The notes beneath the pieces were generated by a model, which was not told where the DNA came from, did not search any database, and saw nothing but the letters and a program-made list of their open reading frames with translations. A stretch of 64,000 nt of DNA from Malurus cyaneus samueli (taxonomy: Eukaryota; Chordata; Aves; Passeriformes; Maluridae), in the NCBI GenBank assembly GCA_009741485.1, contig CM019230.1, positions 11,628,446-11,692,445 of the forward strand, read 5' to 3'. A program made the position numbers and the translations under genes. The first letter of the stretch is position 1. Each line of letters starts with the position of its first letter. Positions 1 to 13,100 of the stretch are shown one piece after another.

Positions 1-170
1 AAATGAAATAAAATGAATAAAAATATATTAGAATAGAAAATAGAAATAGAAATATAGAAAAGAAATAGAAATAGAAATAGAAATAGAAATAGAAATAGAA
101 ATAGAAATAGAAATAGAAATAGAATAAGAAATAGAAATAGAAATAGAATAGAAATAGAATAGAAATATAC
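1..170. repeat. GAAATA hexanucleotide microsatellite
   Basis: This is a run of GAAATA units with a few GAATA and AAAATA variants. The same microsatellite recurs at the two equivalent positions further right, at each junction between segments Y and X. Confidence 0.95.
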
Positions 171-689
171 ATGTGTGTATGTATATATTATATATTTATA
201 TGTTTCCTCAGTGGTGCTGAGAAATGGAGCAAGAGGAAATGGGGAAATGGGCAGGGACTGAGCCCAGGGAGCTCCCCATGCACAGGAGGCAGAACTTGTG
301 CCCTGGGCAGGGACGAGCTGGGACAGAGCCCAGACAGGGCTGGAGTCTCCTCCTGGACATTCCAGAGCTGCCTGACACAATGCTGTGCCCTGAGCTCTGG
401 GATGGCCTGCTGAGCAGGGAGGTGGCACAGGTGGACCCACTGAGCTCCCTCCAGCCTCACCCATCCTGGGGCAAAGACATCTCAGCTGCACTGCCCAGGC
501 TGTGCTTCCTCAGCCAGTCACAGGAGGTCCCTTAAGGCCCATCTTTTCCCCACTGTTCCATCTACAGCATCTAATTTTTCATGGAAGTGGTTGCTGACTT
601 TGGAGGGCAATTTGACAGAGCCTGAATAAAGTTAACCAAAACCCAGGAAAGGGAGCAGTCACCAGTGGGCAGCACTGAAGTAAACAAGT

Positions 690-885
690 GTGAAACGGCT
701 GCCAGGCATTGGCAGGGGCTGCCCAGGGAGGTTTGGAGTGCCCATCCCTGGAGGTGTCCCAGGAAGGGCTGGAGGTGGCACTGAGTGCTCTGGGCTGGGG
801 ACAAGGTGGGGATGGGCACAGGATGGACTCGATGGTCCTGGAAGTGTTTTTCAACCTCAGTGATCCTCAGATTCTGGAAGGCCTA
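690..885 (+). mobile_element. CR1 LINE 3' fragment, copy A
   Basis: This is the typical CR1 3' end, with GCTGCCCAGGGAGG, then CATCCCTGGAGGTGT, GGACTCGATGGTCC and a tail ending CCTCAGATTCTGG. It is in segment X, so the same insertion appears again at 13,345. Confidence 0.85.
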
Positions 886-1500
886 AAAGCAAAACCCAGC
901 AAAACTATCTTCATTTTTCCCTTTAATCCTTTCTCCCTTTCAAGCTGCACATGGGAAGGATCCTCACACCGCCCTGCTGCTCTAAACAGAGAGGAAAAGT
1001 CAGTGCTGAATGCAGGGACACACATCTCCCAGGTGACCCATCCTAACACAGATTTGGGTGATGAGAATTCCAGCCCTGGTTTGTTTCCTTCATCTTGGGA
1101 GATTTTCCCTTTGTCTAATGCTGAGAAAGTTCTCTTCTGTCAACACCCAGGAGCTGGGCTGCTCCCAAGGAGCTCCTGGAGACCATGCCGAGAGGAATTG
1201 CAGTGGGAAAGGTTCCAATACCGATTTTAGTTGCAACCTAGGGCTATGTTAAAAGCTGAAGAGCCAATCTTCTGTCCCACTGTGCCTCTTAACCACTTCA
1301 AAACCAATCCAATTAACGAGCTTCTCTAAAAAAAACAAAGATGGCAGGGAAGTGAATGGCACCAGAGCACCCACTTCTCACCTCCTCACCAAGGATTGTC
1401 TCAGCTGCAGCCACTGGGTAACATTCAAAACATCAAAAGATTGCTTAGAGACAACATTTCCCGATGGTCACAAAGCACCCTGTCTGGAGCAGACACTCAC

Positions 1501-1615
1501 AGCCATGGGATGTGCCCGAGGTGCTCAAAGAGCCGCTGGATTCGCTCCCGCAGCTCCTGCGCCCAGCACAGCGCTCCAGCCACCGGAGGGACATTCTTGT
1601 GCAGCGGGGGGAACC
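1501..1615 (-). pseudogene. DNAH9: Misplaced but intact duplicate of DNAH9 exon 10
   Basis: This 115-base copy is open in the expected frame (FPPLHKNVPPVAG, WAQELRERIQRLF, EHLGHIPW) and gives the phases exons 9 and 11 need. It lies to the left of an exon 13 copy, which is the wrong order for transcription. It joins exon 13 flanking DNA at about 1,660-1,668 through a short CCCCAG-like microhomology. It is best read as the better consensus of exon 10 in a misjoined segment. Confidence 0.82.
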
Positions 1616-1772
1616 CTGCGAGGGCACAGGGGACAGCATCTCATGAGCACAGCAACCCCAGAGCCCCCAGTGCCAGCTCTGCTGGAGAGTGCCCTGTCCT
1701 GCTGGGAACTGCCGCTGGAACACAGACTGGGGGAACACGAGGAGACCCAGGGGTCCCACAGAGCCAGCTCAC

Positions 1773-2027
1773 CCTCCATCTGCCAGGTGAGTGTTTGCTC
1801 TGCCTCTCTCAGCCTGGAGTCAATGTCCTGCAGCTGCCCCTGCAGCAGAGGGTACTCCACCTCCAGCACCGTGCTCAGCACCTTGTTGTAGCTGCTGCCC
1901 ATCAGCTCCAGGCTGGCCACCAGCTGTCTGAAGGACTCCTTGCAGGAGAAGATCTCGGCTGCTGCCGGGGGATGGCTGCTCCTGCCCGGTGGAGCGCAGG
2001 TAGCTCACCTCCTGAGCACTGAACCAG
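1773..2027 (-). pseudogene. DNAH9: Duplicate of DNAH9 exon 13 with deletions
   Basis: This 255-base copy of the exon at 8791-9049 has four bases missing near its 5' end, so the frame breaks before LELMGSSYN. The rest reads identically through LTWQMEG. It belongs to the misplaced left block. Confidence 0.85.
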
Positions 2028-2214
2028 CTGGGGACAGGGACAGAGATGAGCACAGCACAGCCCTGCCAGCCCCTGCCATCCCTGCTGCCCACAAAGGATT
2101 CTCCTGGTTATCCCAAGCAGCACACTGCGAAGGGCTGGCCCTCCTGGGCTGTCCCACCTTGTGGGTGCAGGCTTGACAGTAGAGCTGTTTGCTTTGGTGA
2201 ACAAAAAACTTGGG

Positions 2215-2401
2215 GTAAATAAATAATAAAATTAATTAGTATATCAACTATAATATGTATGTATTTTATAAATATAAATTAAATATAAAAATATAAATAT
2301 ATAATACTATATAATAAATATAATATATATATAAATTAATATTAATACTATATACTATATATAATATTATATATATAATTATATATAAATAATAAGATAA
2401 T

Positions 2402-2436
<35 letters not shown>

Positions 2437-2575
2437 ATATTATATATATATATATTATATATATTTTATATATATATATAATATATAAATTATATAATTT
2501 TATATATTGTATATAAATTATATATACATATATTTATGTTATAATTATATAAATAATAAAATAGAGTATAAGTAC
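2215..2575. repeat. AT-rich simple-sequence tract, copy A
   Basis: This is almost pure A and T with many TATATA runs, able to form many small hairpins. The equivalent tract in the main copy is at 9,245-9,600. Confidence 0.93.
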
Positions 2576-3420
2576 AGATTAGAGTTGGAATCCTGGAAAA
2601 AGGACAAAGAAGAATTAAAAAGAACAGAAAGAAACAAGCTTTACCCATATGCTAACATTGTAGGTGAATAGAAATGATGTCAATTGTTTGAATTCTTTAC
2701 AAAACACAAACTATTAACAACTTTGTGTGCAAACCCTATGCAAAGTCAGCGTCTCAATTGCTACTCCACCTGTCTGCCTGATCTCTGACTCTGGATTTCC
2801 TCCCAGCCAAGGGCAGACAGATCTGTTAAGGGCACCCAGCAAACCCCAAAGCCTCTAAAGCCACCATCACCCCTGGCCCTCTCAGCCATCCCTGTGAGTC
2901 CCCCTCAGATGAAGGCTGACCACATCACAGGTCTCAGCAATCTCTGCCTGCAAGGGGAGCTTGGCCATTATCTAAGGGAAAGATCAGATGGCTCCAGTTG
3001 CTTTGTTGGGTGTTGGCAAATTAAAATAAATAATAAAATAGTACTATGGCTCAACCCAGTGACTCAACTCCCTCTGGTGCCACCTTCCATCAGAGATTTC
3101 TGCAGTCACCAAACAACCTGCCTGGGTTTTTTACACCATTTCAGCAGCTTTTCAGGACAAATCGCCATGAACGTGCCTCTGAGATGATTGCCCCCGTCAC
3201 CCCACACCAGCACCAACCCCTGGCAAGTACACCTTCCTGCCATTCAGGCAAGATTTGCTCTGCTCAAACTGTGATCCTGGTGTTTAGGCAGAGCAGATCT
3301 GTGGTACATCCTTGTTACCCATCCAGAGCACAGAGAACAGACCCAGATCCAAGCCCACAAATGCCCCAGAGCTGGGGACACACCCCAGCAGGCTGGAGAG
3401 CCCAGGGCCAGCAGCTCTAC

Positions 3421-3545
3421 CTGGGATCAAAATTTACAATGATCAGTTTGGTTTCTGGGTCTCGCCGGAGGAGCGGCTGAGTGAGGTTGAAATGGGATTT
3501 TTCGGAGACTGTCTGGGACCACTCCAATACAGCTTCTCCTGATAC
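3421..3545 (-). pseudogene. DNAH9: Duplicate of DNAH9 exon 12 with two deletions
   Basis: This copy of 10532-10658 lacks one G at its 3' end and one A of the AAA near its 5' end. I see no base substitutions between the two. The deletions break the frame of the exon. Confidence 0.87.
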
Positions 3546-4369
3546 CTGCAGGAAAGCAGAACATTCACTCGTGGTTACCAAGCCAGCTGATGTACAGGTG
3601 TACTGAATGAAGCAAGTCCACTCTGAGGACTGAGGACGTGAAGAATGTTCAAACCCATCCATGCTATCCCATAAACAATGTGGCTTCCAAGATAACCACC
3701 AAAAACCAGCAGCAGCATCAAGTCAGGAGGGCAGACTCTCTCAAGTACCAGTTTTAGCAGAGGATTCTGCAGAGATTTGGAGACAGACTTTTCAAGCCTA
3801 TCATTTTAGCCTAAAGCGATATATCAGAGCTGGGAGTTTCCAGAGTGCCTGCAACCACAGGGATGAGACACCACTGGGATGGGAACAGAGGGCAGTAACA
3901 GGGATCCTGGCATCTCACATGTCAGGGACAGCCCCAACCTTCCCAAGTGACTCCCAAGTCTCCTCTGAATCGTTGTTGTCACCTCTGGGAAATGCCACCC
4001 AGCACACAGCACCTCGAGGTGGTCACCACAGGCCATCTGCAGGGCTGCTCCTCTCTGAAAGGCTGTGCCAATTACCCAGCCTTGTTTTGGTCATGGGAAC
4101 AGTGCTCTCTCCTCCCAGGCTGCAGGATCCAGCAGCTTAGAGCCTCAGCTCCCTGCACTGCTGATGAGGAGCAGCCCTGCAGGGATCTCCTGCCTGGGGA
4201 AAGGCTCCTCTCAGGTTTAACAGAGGATGTTGAGCTGCCAAGTGCAGGGCAATGACTCCCACCCCAAACTGGGATATTCCACATTGAGCCATGGCAAACA
4301 CAGCCAGTGAAGGGGCACGAGAGGGCAGAGATCTTCCCCAGCCCAGGCTTTCCACCACAGCCTTTTCTC

Positions 4370-4510
4370 CATCCCCAGCAGTTCCTCCATCCCTCAGCAG
4401 CTCCTGCATCCCTCAGGAGCTCCTGCATCCCACAGCCTTTCCTGAATCCCTCAGCAGCTCTTCATCCCACAGCCTTTCCTCCACCCCCCAACAGCTCCTG
4501 CATCCACAGC
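4370..4510. repeat. Imperfect 28-base tandem repeat, copy A
   Basis: Units of roughly 28 bases of the type CAGCTCCTGCATCCCTCAG repeat about five times, with variants containing CCACAGCC. The counterpart is at 11,478-11,600. Confidence 0.75.
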
Positions 4511-4747
4511 ACCTCGTTTCTGACACTCCTGCTGGGCTGCAGAGCCCCATTCTCCTGCAGGACTCTCATTTGAACCCATCCCAGCAACCTGTGGTACCAC
4601 TGACAGGATTCCTCCTCCTCACCAGCAGAAAACTCCCTTGGGCTGCAAAGGGACTTCCAGGTCCTGGGCTGCCAGATGTGCTGGAAGGTGGTTTAGGGAG
4701 GAGAATGTTTGCTCCTGCAGCTGCAGTCCTGCCTGAGCCCCACGTAC

Positions 4748-4816
4748 CTGTCAAGCTGCTGGGTCATTTCTTCATATTTCTGCACCACCCTCCTTCCATA
4801 GGCAGAGTCCAAGCTC
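4748..4816 (-). pseudogene. DNAH9: Duplicate of DNAH9 exon 11
   Basis: This 69-base copy appears identical to the exon at 11844-11912. It lies in the left block, in the same relative order to the exon 12 and 13 copies as in the main gene. Confidence 0.85.
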
Positions 4817-5284
4817 CTGGCAGCAAAAGACACAACAGACAGGGGTGGCATTTAGTCCTGGGGGTTGAGGTCTGCATTTACCCTCTTCCTCCAAATGCCA
4901 GAGTTTGCAGGCAGACTCTGAAGGGAGACCTTGGATCTCACCCCCCACATCACCCCAAATCCTTCATTGCCCAAAGGCTGCCCATCCCCTGTGCTCTGTC
5001 TCAGGTGTTTTCTCGCTGACCTGAGAAATGGGGACCAGCACCTGGCAGGGGAGAAGGCTCGGGGTTTCTAGAAAAATCAGTTGCCAAAACATCAGTTTTA
5101 GACATTGACCCTCAACAGTTTTGTGTCCCAGTTGTGCTCCACTGGATGCAGGTCACTGCTGTGTTGAATGGCTGCTCAAATATGTATAGAAAAATACTGC
5201 ACACTTATATGTAAATATGTGTATGGATGATCTGTTTCCAGAGCTGCTGGGCCGAGCTCTGGTGCTCACCCCTTCAGACTTTAT

Positions 5285-5579
5285 ACACACATATAGATAT
5301 AGGTACTAAATATATGCAATAAATATATAATAATAATACATATTGTGATACTATATACCAGTTTATGATGTTTGTAAATATAAAATAAAATATAAATATA
5401 AATTAATAAATATAAATATAATATAATTAAAATATATATATATTAAATATATAATATAATATAGATATAAAATATAATATAGATTTAATGTAAATACATA
5501 TAATAACATAAAATATAAAACATAAAATTTTAAAATTCAAAATTATTAAAAAATGAAGAAAAAAATAAAAATTAAAAAA
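5285..5579. repeat. AT-rich tract, copy A
   Basis: This A/T-rich sequence with ATATAA and AATATA runs leads into the GAAATA array. It matches 12,380-12,679. Confidence 0.9.
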
Positions 5580-5715
5580 ATATAAATAGATAGAATAGAA
5601 ATAGAAATAGAAATAGAATAGAAATAAAATAGAAATAGAAATAGAAATAGAAATAGAAATAGAAATAGAAATAGAAAATAGAATAAATAGAAATAGAATA
5701 GAAATAGAAATAAAA
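5580..5715. repeat. GAAATA microsatellite at copy junction
   Basis: These are tandem GAAATA units like those at 1-170 and 12,680-12,812. It separates segment Y copy A from segment X partial copy B. Confidence 0.94.
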
Positions 5716-6180
5716 ATATACATGTGTGTATGTATATTATAAATATTTATATGTTTCCTCAGTGGTGCTGAGAAATGAGCAAGAGGAAATGGGGAAATGG
5801 GCAGGGACTGAGCCCAGGGAGCTCCCCATGACAGAGGCAGAACTGGTGCCTGGGCAGGGCCGAGCTGGGACAGAGCCCAGACAGGGCTGAGTCTCTCCTC
5901 CTGGGGACATTCCAGAGCTGCCTGGACACATGCTGTGCCCTGAGCTGGGATGGCCTGCTTGAGCAGGGAGGTGGCACCAGGTGGACCCACTGTGTCCCTT
6001 CCAGCCTCACCCATCCTGGGGCAAAGACATCTCAGCTGCACCGGCCAGGCTGTGCTTTCCCCAGCAGTCACAGGATGGTCCTTAAGGCCCATCTTTTCCC
6101 CACTGTTCCATCTACAGCATCTAATTTTTCATGGAAGTGGTTGCTGACTTTGGAGGGCAATTTGACAGAACCTGGATAAA
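5716..6180. repeat. Segment X, partial copy B
   Basis: This is the first roughly 450 bases of segment X again, with several deletions relative to 171-630 and 12,813-13,280. Similarity stops after GACAGAACCTGGATAAAT. From about 6,190 the sequence is single-copy and leads into the exon 15 region. Confidence 0.87.
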
Positions 6181-7008
6181 TTGGGTGCAGCCCCTGGCTG
6201 GGCTGGGACTGCCCTGAATGGCCCTGAAGGCCCTGCCATGAACAGAACTGCTTTGGATTCTCTGAATTCTGTCTGGGCTCTGTTCTAGGTAGCCGGATTT
6301 TAGGCACCAACAGCATGGAAGTGCTTGCAGAGGAGAAAAACAGCAGGAACCAAGAGGCTCTTTCATTCAGTGGTGAATGGCACGAAAAAAAGAAAAAAAT
6401 CAGCAACCAGAAACTGAAGCCAGATGCAAATGTGACAGCATATGCTGGTTCTTAACAAGATGGTGAGGAATTGGATGCAATTCTCTGACTCATTGTGCCT
6501 CCAGATCCAAAAGGAAAGCATTCCTGGGGATGTGCTTTATCTGGACACTGGCTGCTCTCAGCAGAGGAGTGACTCTCCCTGGTGGCCTTAGGCAGGAGGG
6601 CTGGTCTGGTAACTCCTGAACCCAGCTCACCTCTGCCCAGGACTGATGCTCAGGGACTGAGAGTTTTATTTTGTGCCTTTCAGGAGCAGAACTGGCTCCT
6701 GAGACTCCTCACAAAGGAAGGATGGTGCCAGGTTAATGTTTGGGCATGGGAGGATGGGAGGTACCTGCTGCCCAAGCACAGACTTGGGATGATGTCTCAA
6801 TTTTCTGCGTTCATTAATCCTTGCAAACAGGGCATGGTCACCTCCACCCCTCCCTCCCCCTGAGCAGTGACCAGTGACAGAGCCACCCTCCCTTCCTGGA
6901 GGCTCCCGTGCCAGAGCAAAGCCAGGAAGAAGAGAACAACTCCTGAGTGTGAGGGAGCACAACAAGAGACGTCCCCTTGAAGGGGCTGGGGACAGGAGCA
7001 GGTGTCAC

Positions 7009-7144
7009 CTGTGTTCTCCAGGAGGTATCTGAGTGAGCACTCAATGGCACTGAAGAACCCATCCAGGACAATCTCATCCACGTAATCCAAATACGCCTTC
7101 CAGGTATCAGACGCTGGGTCTGCACGAAAGAGGCTCTGGTTTTC
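7009..7144 (-). CDS. DNAH9: DNAH9 exon 15 (last one visible)
   Basis: This 136-base exon reads ENQSLFRADPASDTWKAYL, then DEIVLDGFFSAIECSLRYL and LENT. It corresponds to human ENLGLFSADP through ECSLKYLLENT. The borders are CTCCTCCAG and ACAG|GTGACA. It exits in phase 1. The next exon would lie to the left, where the sequence enters the duplicated block. Confidence 0.94.
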
Positions 7145-10100
7145 CTGGAGGAGAAAGAAGATTCATTCAAAAAATGGGGCTGAGCCTCTTCTGAAGAGAG
7201 CTGCCCACAACTCAGGACATGCTGGGGAGCACAGGAGTGTCAGACTCATGGAGGGATGGGAAAGATGGACCTTGCTCCTGGTGGCGTGGCCATGATTTGC
7301 TGCTGTCAAGTTCTGCTTGGTCTCCAGGAGCAATTCAAGGTGAAAATGAAGGGCAGGAGAGCCTTAGCAGCTCTGTCATGTTCACCTCCTTCTGAAGGCA
7401 CAGGACTCGAGGCTGCTTTTCACCCCTGGGGTGCACTGGGGGCCTCAAAGGCTCATCCTGAATCCAGCCAGTTCCCCTCAGAGTTCAAGGCCACTGACCC
7501 TGAGGAGAGGGCTTTGCCCAAAACCCATCTCCGGGCCAGGGGCTGTCCCTGACATGCACAACACCCGACTGCTGCCAGCTGAGGAGGAGAGCTTTGGGCC
7601 TTCTCCTGCCTGCAGAGCACTCTGAGCTCTGCAAAAGCTGCTGGGAAACACTGAGGTTTCACTCAGCTTCACTGAGCTGTCACTCAGCTTCTCCCTGGAC
7701 AGTCACATCACCCCCTGTCCTCAGAGGGACAGCAGCCCGAAAGAAAAGGGTCAGCCCCAGCCCCTGCTCTCAGGTGAGCACCACAGAAGGGATTTTTCCT
7801 CGGTGCAGGATCCCAAACCCGATGCAGCACTCCCCTCTAGTGGCTCCAACAGCCAGAACTGGAGCCAGACCCTGCCCGGGCTGGGACAGGGGACACAGGG
7901 GACACAGGGGACACAGGGGACACAGGGGACACAGGGGACAGCCACCCTGAGCAGTGCCAGCCCCACACCCCCATTGCAGCTCACCCCTCACAGCCATTCA
8001 GTATCATCGGGCAAGGCTTTCCAAAGATTTCAGGGAGTTCATGGAAGGTGAGGCAGCTCTGGATGTTTTCAGTGTCACAGGGACACACAGAGCCCCTGAG
8101 GAGCCCCCCCTGCCCGGGAAGGTGCCCTGACCTTCACCAGTGAGTGGATCCTGTGGCCGCAGTCCCTGACGAGGCTGTAACGCCTTTGCAGACACTCCTG
8201 GCACTCCTCCAGGCTCAGCACTGACTCTCTCTTGGGGTCCCTCCTCTCCAGCACGGGTGACTCCCACGAGTGCACCAGGCTGTGGATCTGCTCCACGTTG
8301 TCCTTGGCTTTCTGCACCCTCTGCTCGAGGCTCTGGACATCACCCAGCACCCCGGAGATGCGATCCCAGACACCTAAGGAAAATGATACCATTGAGGATT
8401 TGTTTTCAGAGCTGCTGGGCCAAGCTCTGGTGCTCCCCACTTCAAACCTTTTCCCTGTGGTCTCATGCATTTCTCACTCATTCTTAAAGCAAGAAATGCA
8501 CCATCCCGAGCAGCAGAGCCACCTCTGCCTCCCTCCTACCCCAAAAAGCCACAGCAGAGACCACCAGAGCCTCTCCTGCCCAGAGCCTGGGCTGAACCTG
8601 AGGGGAGCAGGATCCTGTCCACAGCCCTGGTGGATCAGGGCAATGTGGAACGGAGCAGGCAAGCTGGGGCTGCTCCTCATCCCCCCAGTGCCAGCTCTGC
8701 TGGAGAGTGCCCTGTCCTGCTGGGAACTGCCGCTGGAACACAGACTGGGGGAACACGAGGAGACCCAGGGGTCCCACAGAGCCAGCTCACCCTCCATCTG
8801 CCAGGTGAGTGTTTGCTCTGCCTCTCTCAGCCTGGAGTCAATGTCCTGCAGCTGCCCCTGCAGCAGAGGGTACTCCACCTCCAGCACCGTGCTCAGCACC
8901 TTGTTGTAGCTGCTGCCCATCAGCTCCAGGCTGGCCACCAGCTGTCTGAAGGACTCCTTGCAGGAGAAGATCTCGGCTGCTGCCGGGGGGATGGCTGCTC
9001 CTGCCCGGCTGGAGCGCAGGTAGCTCACCTCCCTGAGCACTGACACCAGCTGGGGACAGGGACAGAGATGAGCACAGCACAGCCCTGCCAGCCCCTGCCA
9101 TCCCTGCTGAGCCCACAAAGGATTCCTCCTGGTTATCCCCAAAGCAGCACACTGCGAAGGGCCTGGACCCTCCTGGGCTGTCCCACCTTGTGGGGCTGCA
9201 GGCATTGACAGTGCAGAGCTGTTTGCTTTGGTGAACAAAAAACTTGGGGTAAATAAATAATAAAATTAATTAGTATATCAACCTATAAATATGTATGTAT
9301 TTTATAAATATTAAATTTATAAAAAAATATAAAATATATAATACAATATATAATAATATAATATATAATATAAATATATATTATATACTATATACTATAT
9401 ATTAGATATTAATATATAATTTATTATATGATACTTATATATATAATAAATTTATATAGTATATAATAATAATATATTAATATATGTATTATAATATTAT
9501 ATATTATATATAAATTAAATTATTATATATTTTTATATTGATATAAATATATATTATACATATATTTATGTATATATTATATATAAATAAAAATAAGTTA
9601 GTATAAGACAGATTAGTTCACAGAAGTTGGAATCCTGGAAAAAGGACAAAGGAGAAGTTAAAAAAGAAACAGAAGAAGAACAAGCTTTACCCATATGCTA
9701 CATTGTAGGTTGAAGAAACTGATTGTCAATTGTTGAATCTTACAAAACACAAAACTTCTTTAAATATACAACTTTGTGTGCAAACCCCTATGCAAAGTCA
9801 GCGTCTCAATTGCTACTCCACCTGTCTGCCACTGATCTCTGACTCTGGATTTCCTCCCAGCCAAGGGCAGACAGATCTGTTAAGGGCCACCCAGCAAACC
9901 CCAAAGCCTCTAAAAGCCACCATCACCCCTGGCCCTCTCAGCCATCCCTGTGAGTCCCCTCTCAGATGAAGGCTGACCCACATCACAGGTCTCAGCAATC
10001 TCTGCCTGCAAGGGGAGCTTGGCCATTATCTAAGGGAAAGATCAGATGGCTCCAGTTCTCTTGCTTTGTTGGGCTGGTTGGCAAATTAAATAATTAACAA

Positions 10101-13100
10101 ATAAAATAGTACTATGGCCTCAAACCCAGTGACTCAACTCCTCTGGTGCCACCTTCCATCAGAGATTTCTGCAGTCACCAACAACCTGCCTGGGTTTTTT
10201 ACACCATTTCAGCAGCTCAGATTTCAGGCACACATCGCATGAACGTGCCTCTGGAGATGATGCCCGTCACTCCCCACACCAGCACCAACCCTGCTCTGGA
10301 CATGCTGACACCAGTTACACCCCTGGCTCCTGAGGGGCTTCCTGCCATGGGTCGAACCAGAATTTGCTCTGCTCAAACTGTGATCCTGGTGTTTAGGCAG
10401 AGCAGATCTGTGGTACATCCTTGTTACCCATCCAGAGCACAGAGAACAGACCCAGATCCAAGCCCACCAAATGCCCCAGAGCTGGGGACACACCCCAGCA
10501 GGCTGGAGAGCCCAGGGCCAGCAGCTCTTACCTGGGGATCAAAATTTACAATGATCAGTTTGGTTTCTGGGTCTCGCCGGAGGAGCGGCTGAGTGAGGTT
10601 GAAATGGGATTTTTCGGAGACTGTCTGGGACCACTCCAAATACAGCTTCTCCTGATACCTGCAGGAAAGCAGAAACATTCACCTCGTGGTTACCAAGCCA
10701 GCTGAGTACAGGTGTACTGAATGAAGCCAAGTCCACTCTGAGACTGAGGACGTGAAGAATGTTCAAACCCATCCATGCTTCCCATAAACAATGGGGCTTC
10801 CAAGATAACACCCAAAAACAGCAGCAGCATCAAGTCAGGAGGGCAGAACTCTCTCAAGTACCAGTTTTAGCAGAGGATTCTGCAGAGATTGGAGAAGACT
10901 TTTCAAGCCTATCACTTTTAGCCTAAAGCGATATATCAGAGCTGGGAGTTTCCAGAGTGCCTGCAACCACAGGGATGAGACACCACTGGGATGGGAACAG
11001 AGGGCAGAACAGGGATCTGGCATCTCACATGTCAGGACAGCCCCAACCTCCCAAGTGACTCCCAAGTCTCCTCTGAATCGTGTTGTCACCTCTGGAAATG
11101 CCACCCAGCACACAGCACCTCGAGGTGGTCACCCCAGGCCATCTGCAGGGCTGCTCCTCTCTGAAAGGCTGTGCCAAATTACCCAGCCTTGTTTTGGTCA
11201 TGGGAACAGTGCTCTCTCCTCCCAGGCTGCAGGATCCAGCAGCTTAGAGCCTCAGCTCCCTGCACTGCTGATGAGGAGCAGCCCTGAGGGATCTCCTGCC
11301 TGGGGAAAGGCTCCTCTCAGGTTTTAACAGAGGATGTTGAGATGCCAAGTGCAGGGCAATGACTCCCACCCCAAACTGGGATATTCCACATTGAGCCATG
11401 GCAAACACAGCCAGTGAAGGGGCACGAGAGGGCAGAGATCTCCCCAGCCCAGGCTTTCCACCACAGCCTTTTCTCCATCCCCAGCAGCTCCTGCATCCCT
11501 CAGGAGCTCCTGCATCCCACAGCCTTTCCTGAATCCCTCAGCAGCTCTTCCATCCCACAGCCTTTCCTCCACCCCCCAACAGCTCCTGCATCCCACAGCA
11601 CCTCGTTCTGACACTCCTGCTGGGCTGCAGAGCCCCCATTCCTCCTGCAGGACTCTCATTTGAACCCATCCCAGCAAACCTGTGGTACCCACTGACAGGA
11701 TTCCTCCTCCTCACCCAGCAGAAAACTCCCTTGGGCTGCAAAGGGACATTCCCAGGTCCTGGGCTGCCAGATGTGCTGGAAGGTGGTTTAGGGGAGGAGA
11801 ATGTTTGCTCCTGCAGCTGCAGTCCTGCCTGAGCCCCACGTACCTGTCAAGCTGCTGGGTCATTTCTTCATATTTCTGCACCACCCTCCTTCCATAGGCA
11901 GAGTCCAAGCTCCTGGCAGCAAAAAGACACAACAGACAGGGGTGGCATTTAGTCCTGGGGGTTGAGGTCTGCATTTACCCCTTCCTCCAAATGCCAGAGT
12001 TTGCAGGCAGACTCTGAAGGGAGACCTTGGATCTCACCCCCCCACATCACCCCAAATCCTTCATTGCCCAAAGGCTGCCCATCCCCTGTGCTCTGTCTCA
12101 GGTGTTTTCTCGCTGACCTGAGAAATGGGGACCAGCACCTGGCAGGGGAGAAGGGCTCGGGGTTTCTAGAAAAATCAGTTGCCAAAACATCAGTTTTAGA
12201 CATTTGACCCTCAACAGTTTTGTGTCCCAGTTGTGCTCCACTGGATGCAGGTCACTGCTGTGTGAATGGCTGCTCAAATAATGTATAGAAAAATACTGCA
12301 CACTTATATGTAAATATGTGTATGGATGATCTGTTTCCAGAGCTGCTGGGCCGAGCTCTGGTGCTCACCCCTTCAGACTTTATACACACATATAGATATA
12401 GGTACTAAATATATGCATATATAATAATATATAATACATAATACATATCTGTGTATACTATATACCAGTTATGATGTTTGTAAATATAAATATAAATATA
12501 AATTAAATAAAATAAATATAAATATAAATATAAATTAAATATAAATATAAAAAATATTAATATAATATAGATATAAATATAATAATTTAAATGTAATACA
12601 TATAATAACATAAAATATAAAACATTAAAATATTTAAAATTCAAAATATTAAAAATGAAAATAAAAAATAAATAATATATAGATAGAAATAGAAATAGAA
12701 ATAGAAATAGAAATAGAAATAGAAATAGAAATAGAATAGAAATAGAAATAGAAATAGAAATGAAATAGAAATAGAAATAGAAATAGAAATAGAAATAGAA
12801 ATAGAAATAGAATTATACATGTGTGTATGTATATATTATATATTTATATGTCTTCTCAGTGGTGCTGAGAAATGGAGCAAGAGGAAATGGGAAATGGGCA
12901 GGGACTGAGCCCAGGGAGCTCCCCATGCACAGGAGGCAGAACTTGTGCCCTGGGCAGGGACCGAGCTGGGACAGAGCCCAGACAGGGCTGGAGTCTCCTC
13001 CTGGGGACATTCCAGAGCTGCCTGGACACAATGCTGTGCCCTGAGCTCTGGGATGCCCTGCTGAGCAGGGAGGTGGCACCAGGTGGGACCCACTGAGCTC

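Larger units (their letters stand above)
171..1667. repeat. Segment X, copy A (matches 12,813-14,285)
   Basis: This segment matches 12,813-14,285 along its length. It covers a microsatellite edge, a CR1 fragment, intron DNA and exon 10. Differences are mainly one- and two-base indels. A third, partial copy is at 5,716-6,180. At about 1,660 it switches to DNA that elsewhere lies at 8,683. Confidence 0.88.
1668..5715. repeat. Segment Y, copy A (matches 8,683-12,812)
   Basis: This segment repeats the stretch 8,683-12,812, including exons 13, 12 and 11, two AT-rich tracts and a GAAATA microsatellite. Many single-base deletions separate the copies, with few substitutions. Part of the same segment recurs at 18,372-19,908. 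Confidence 0.88.
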
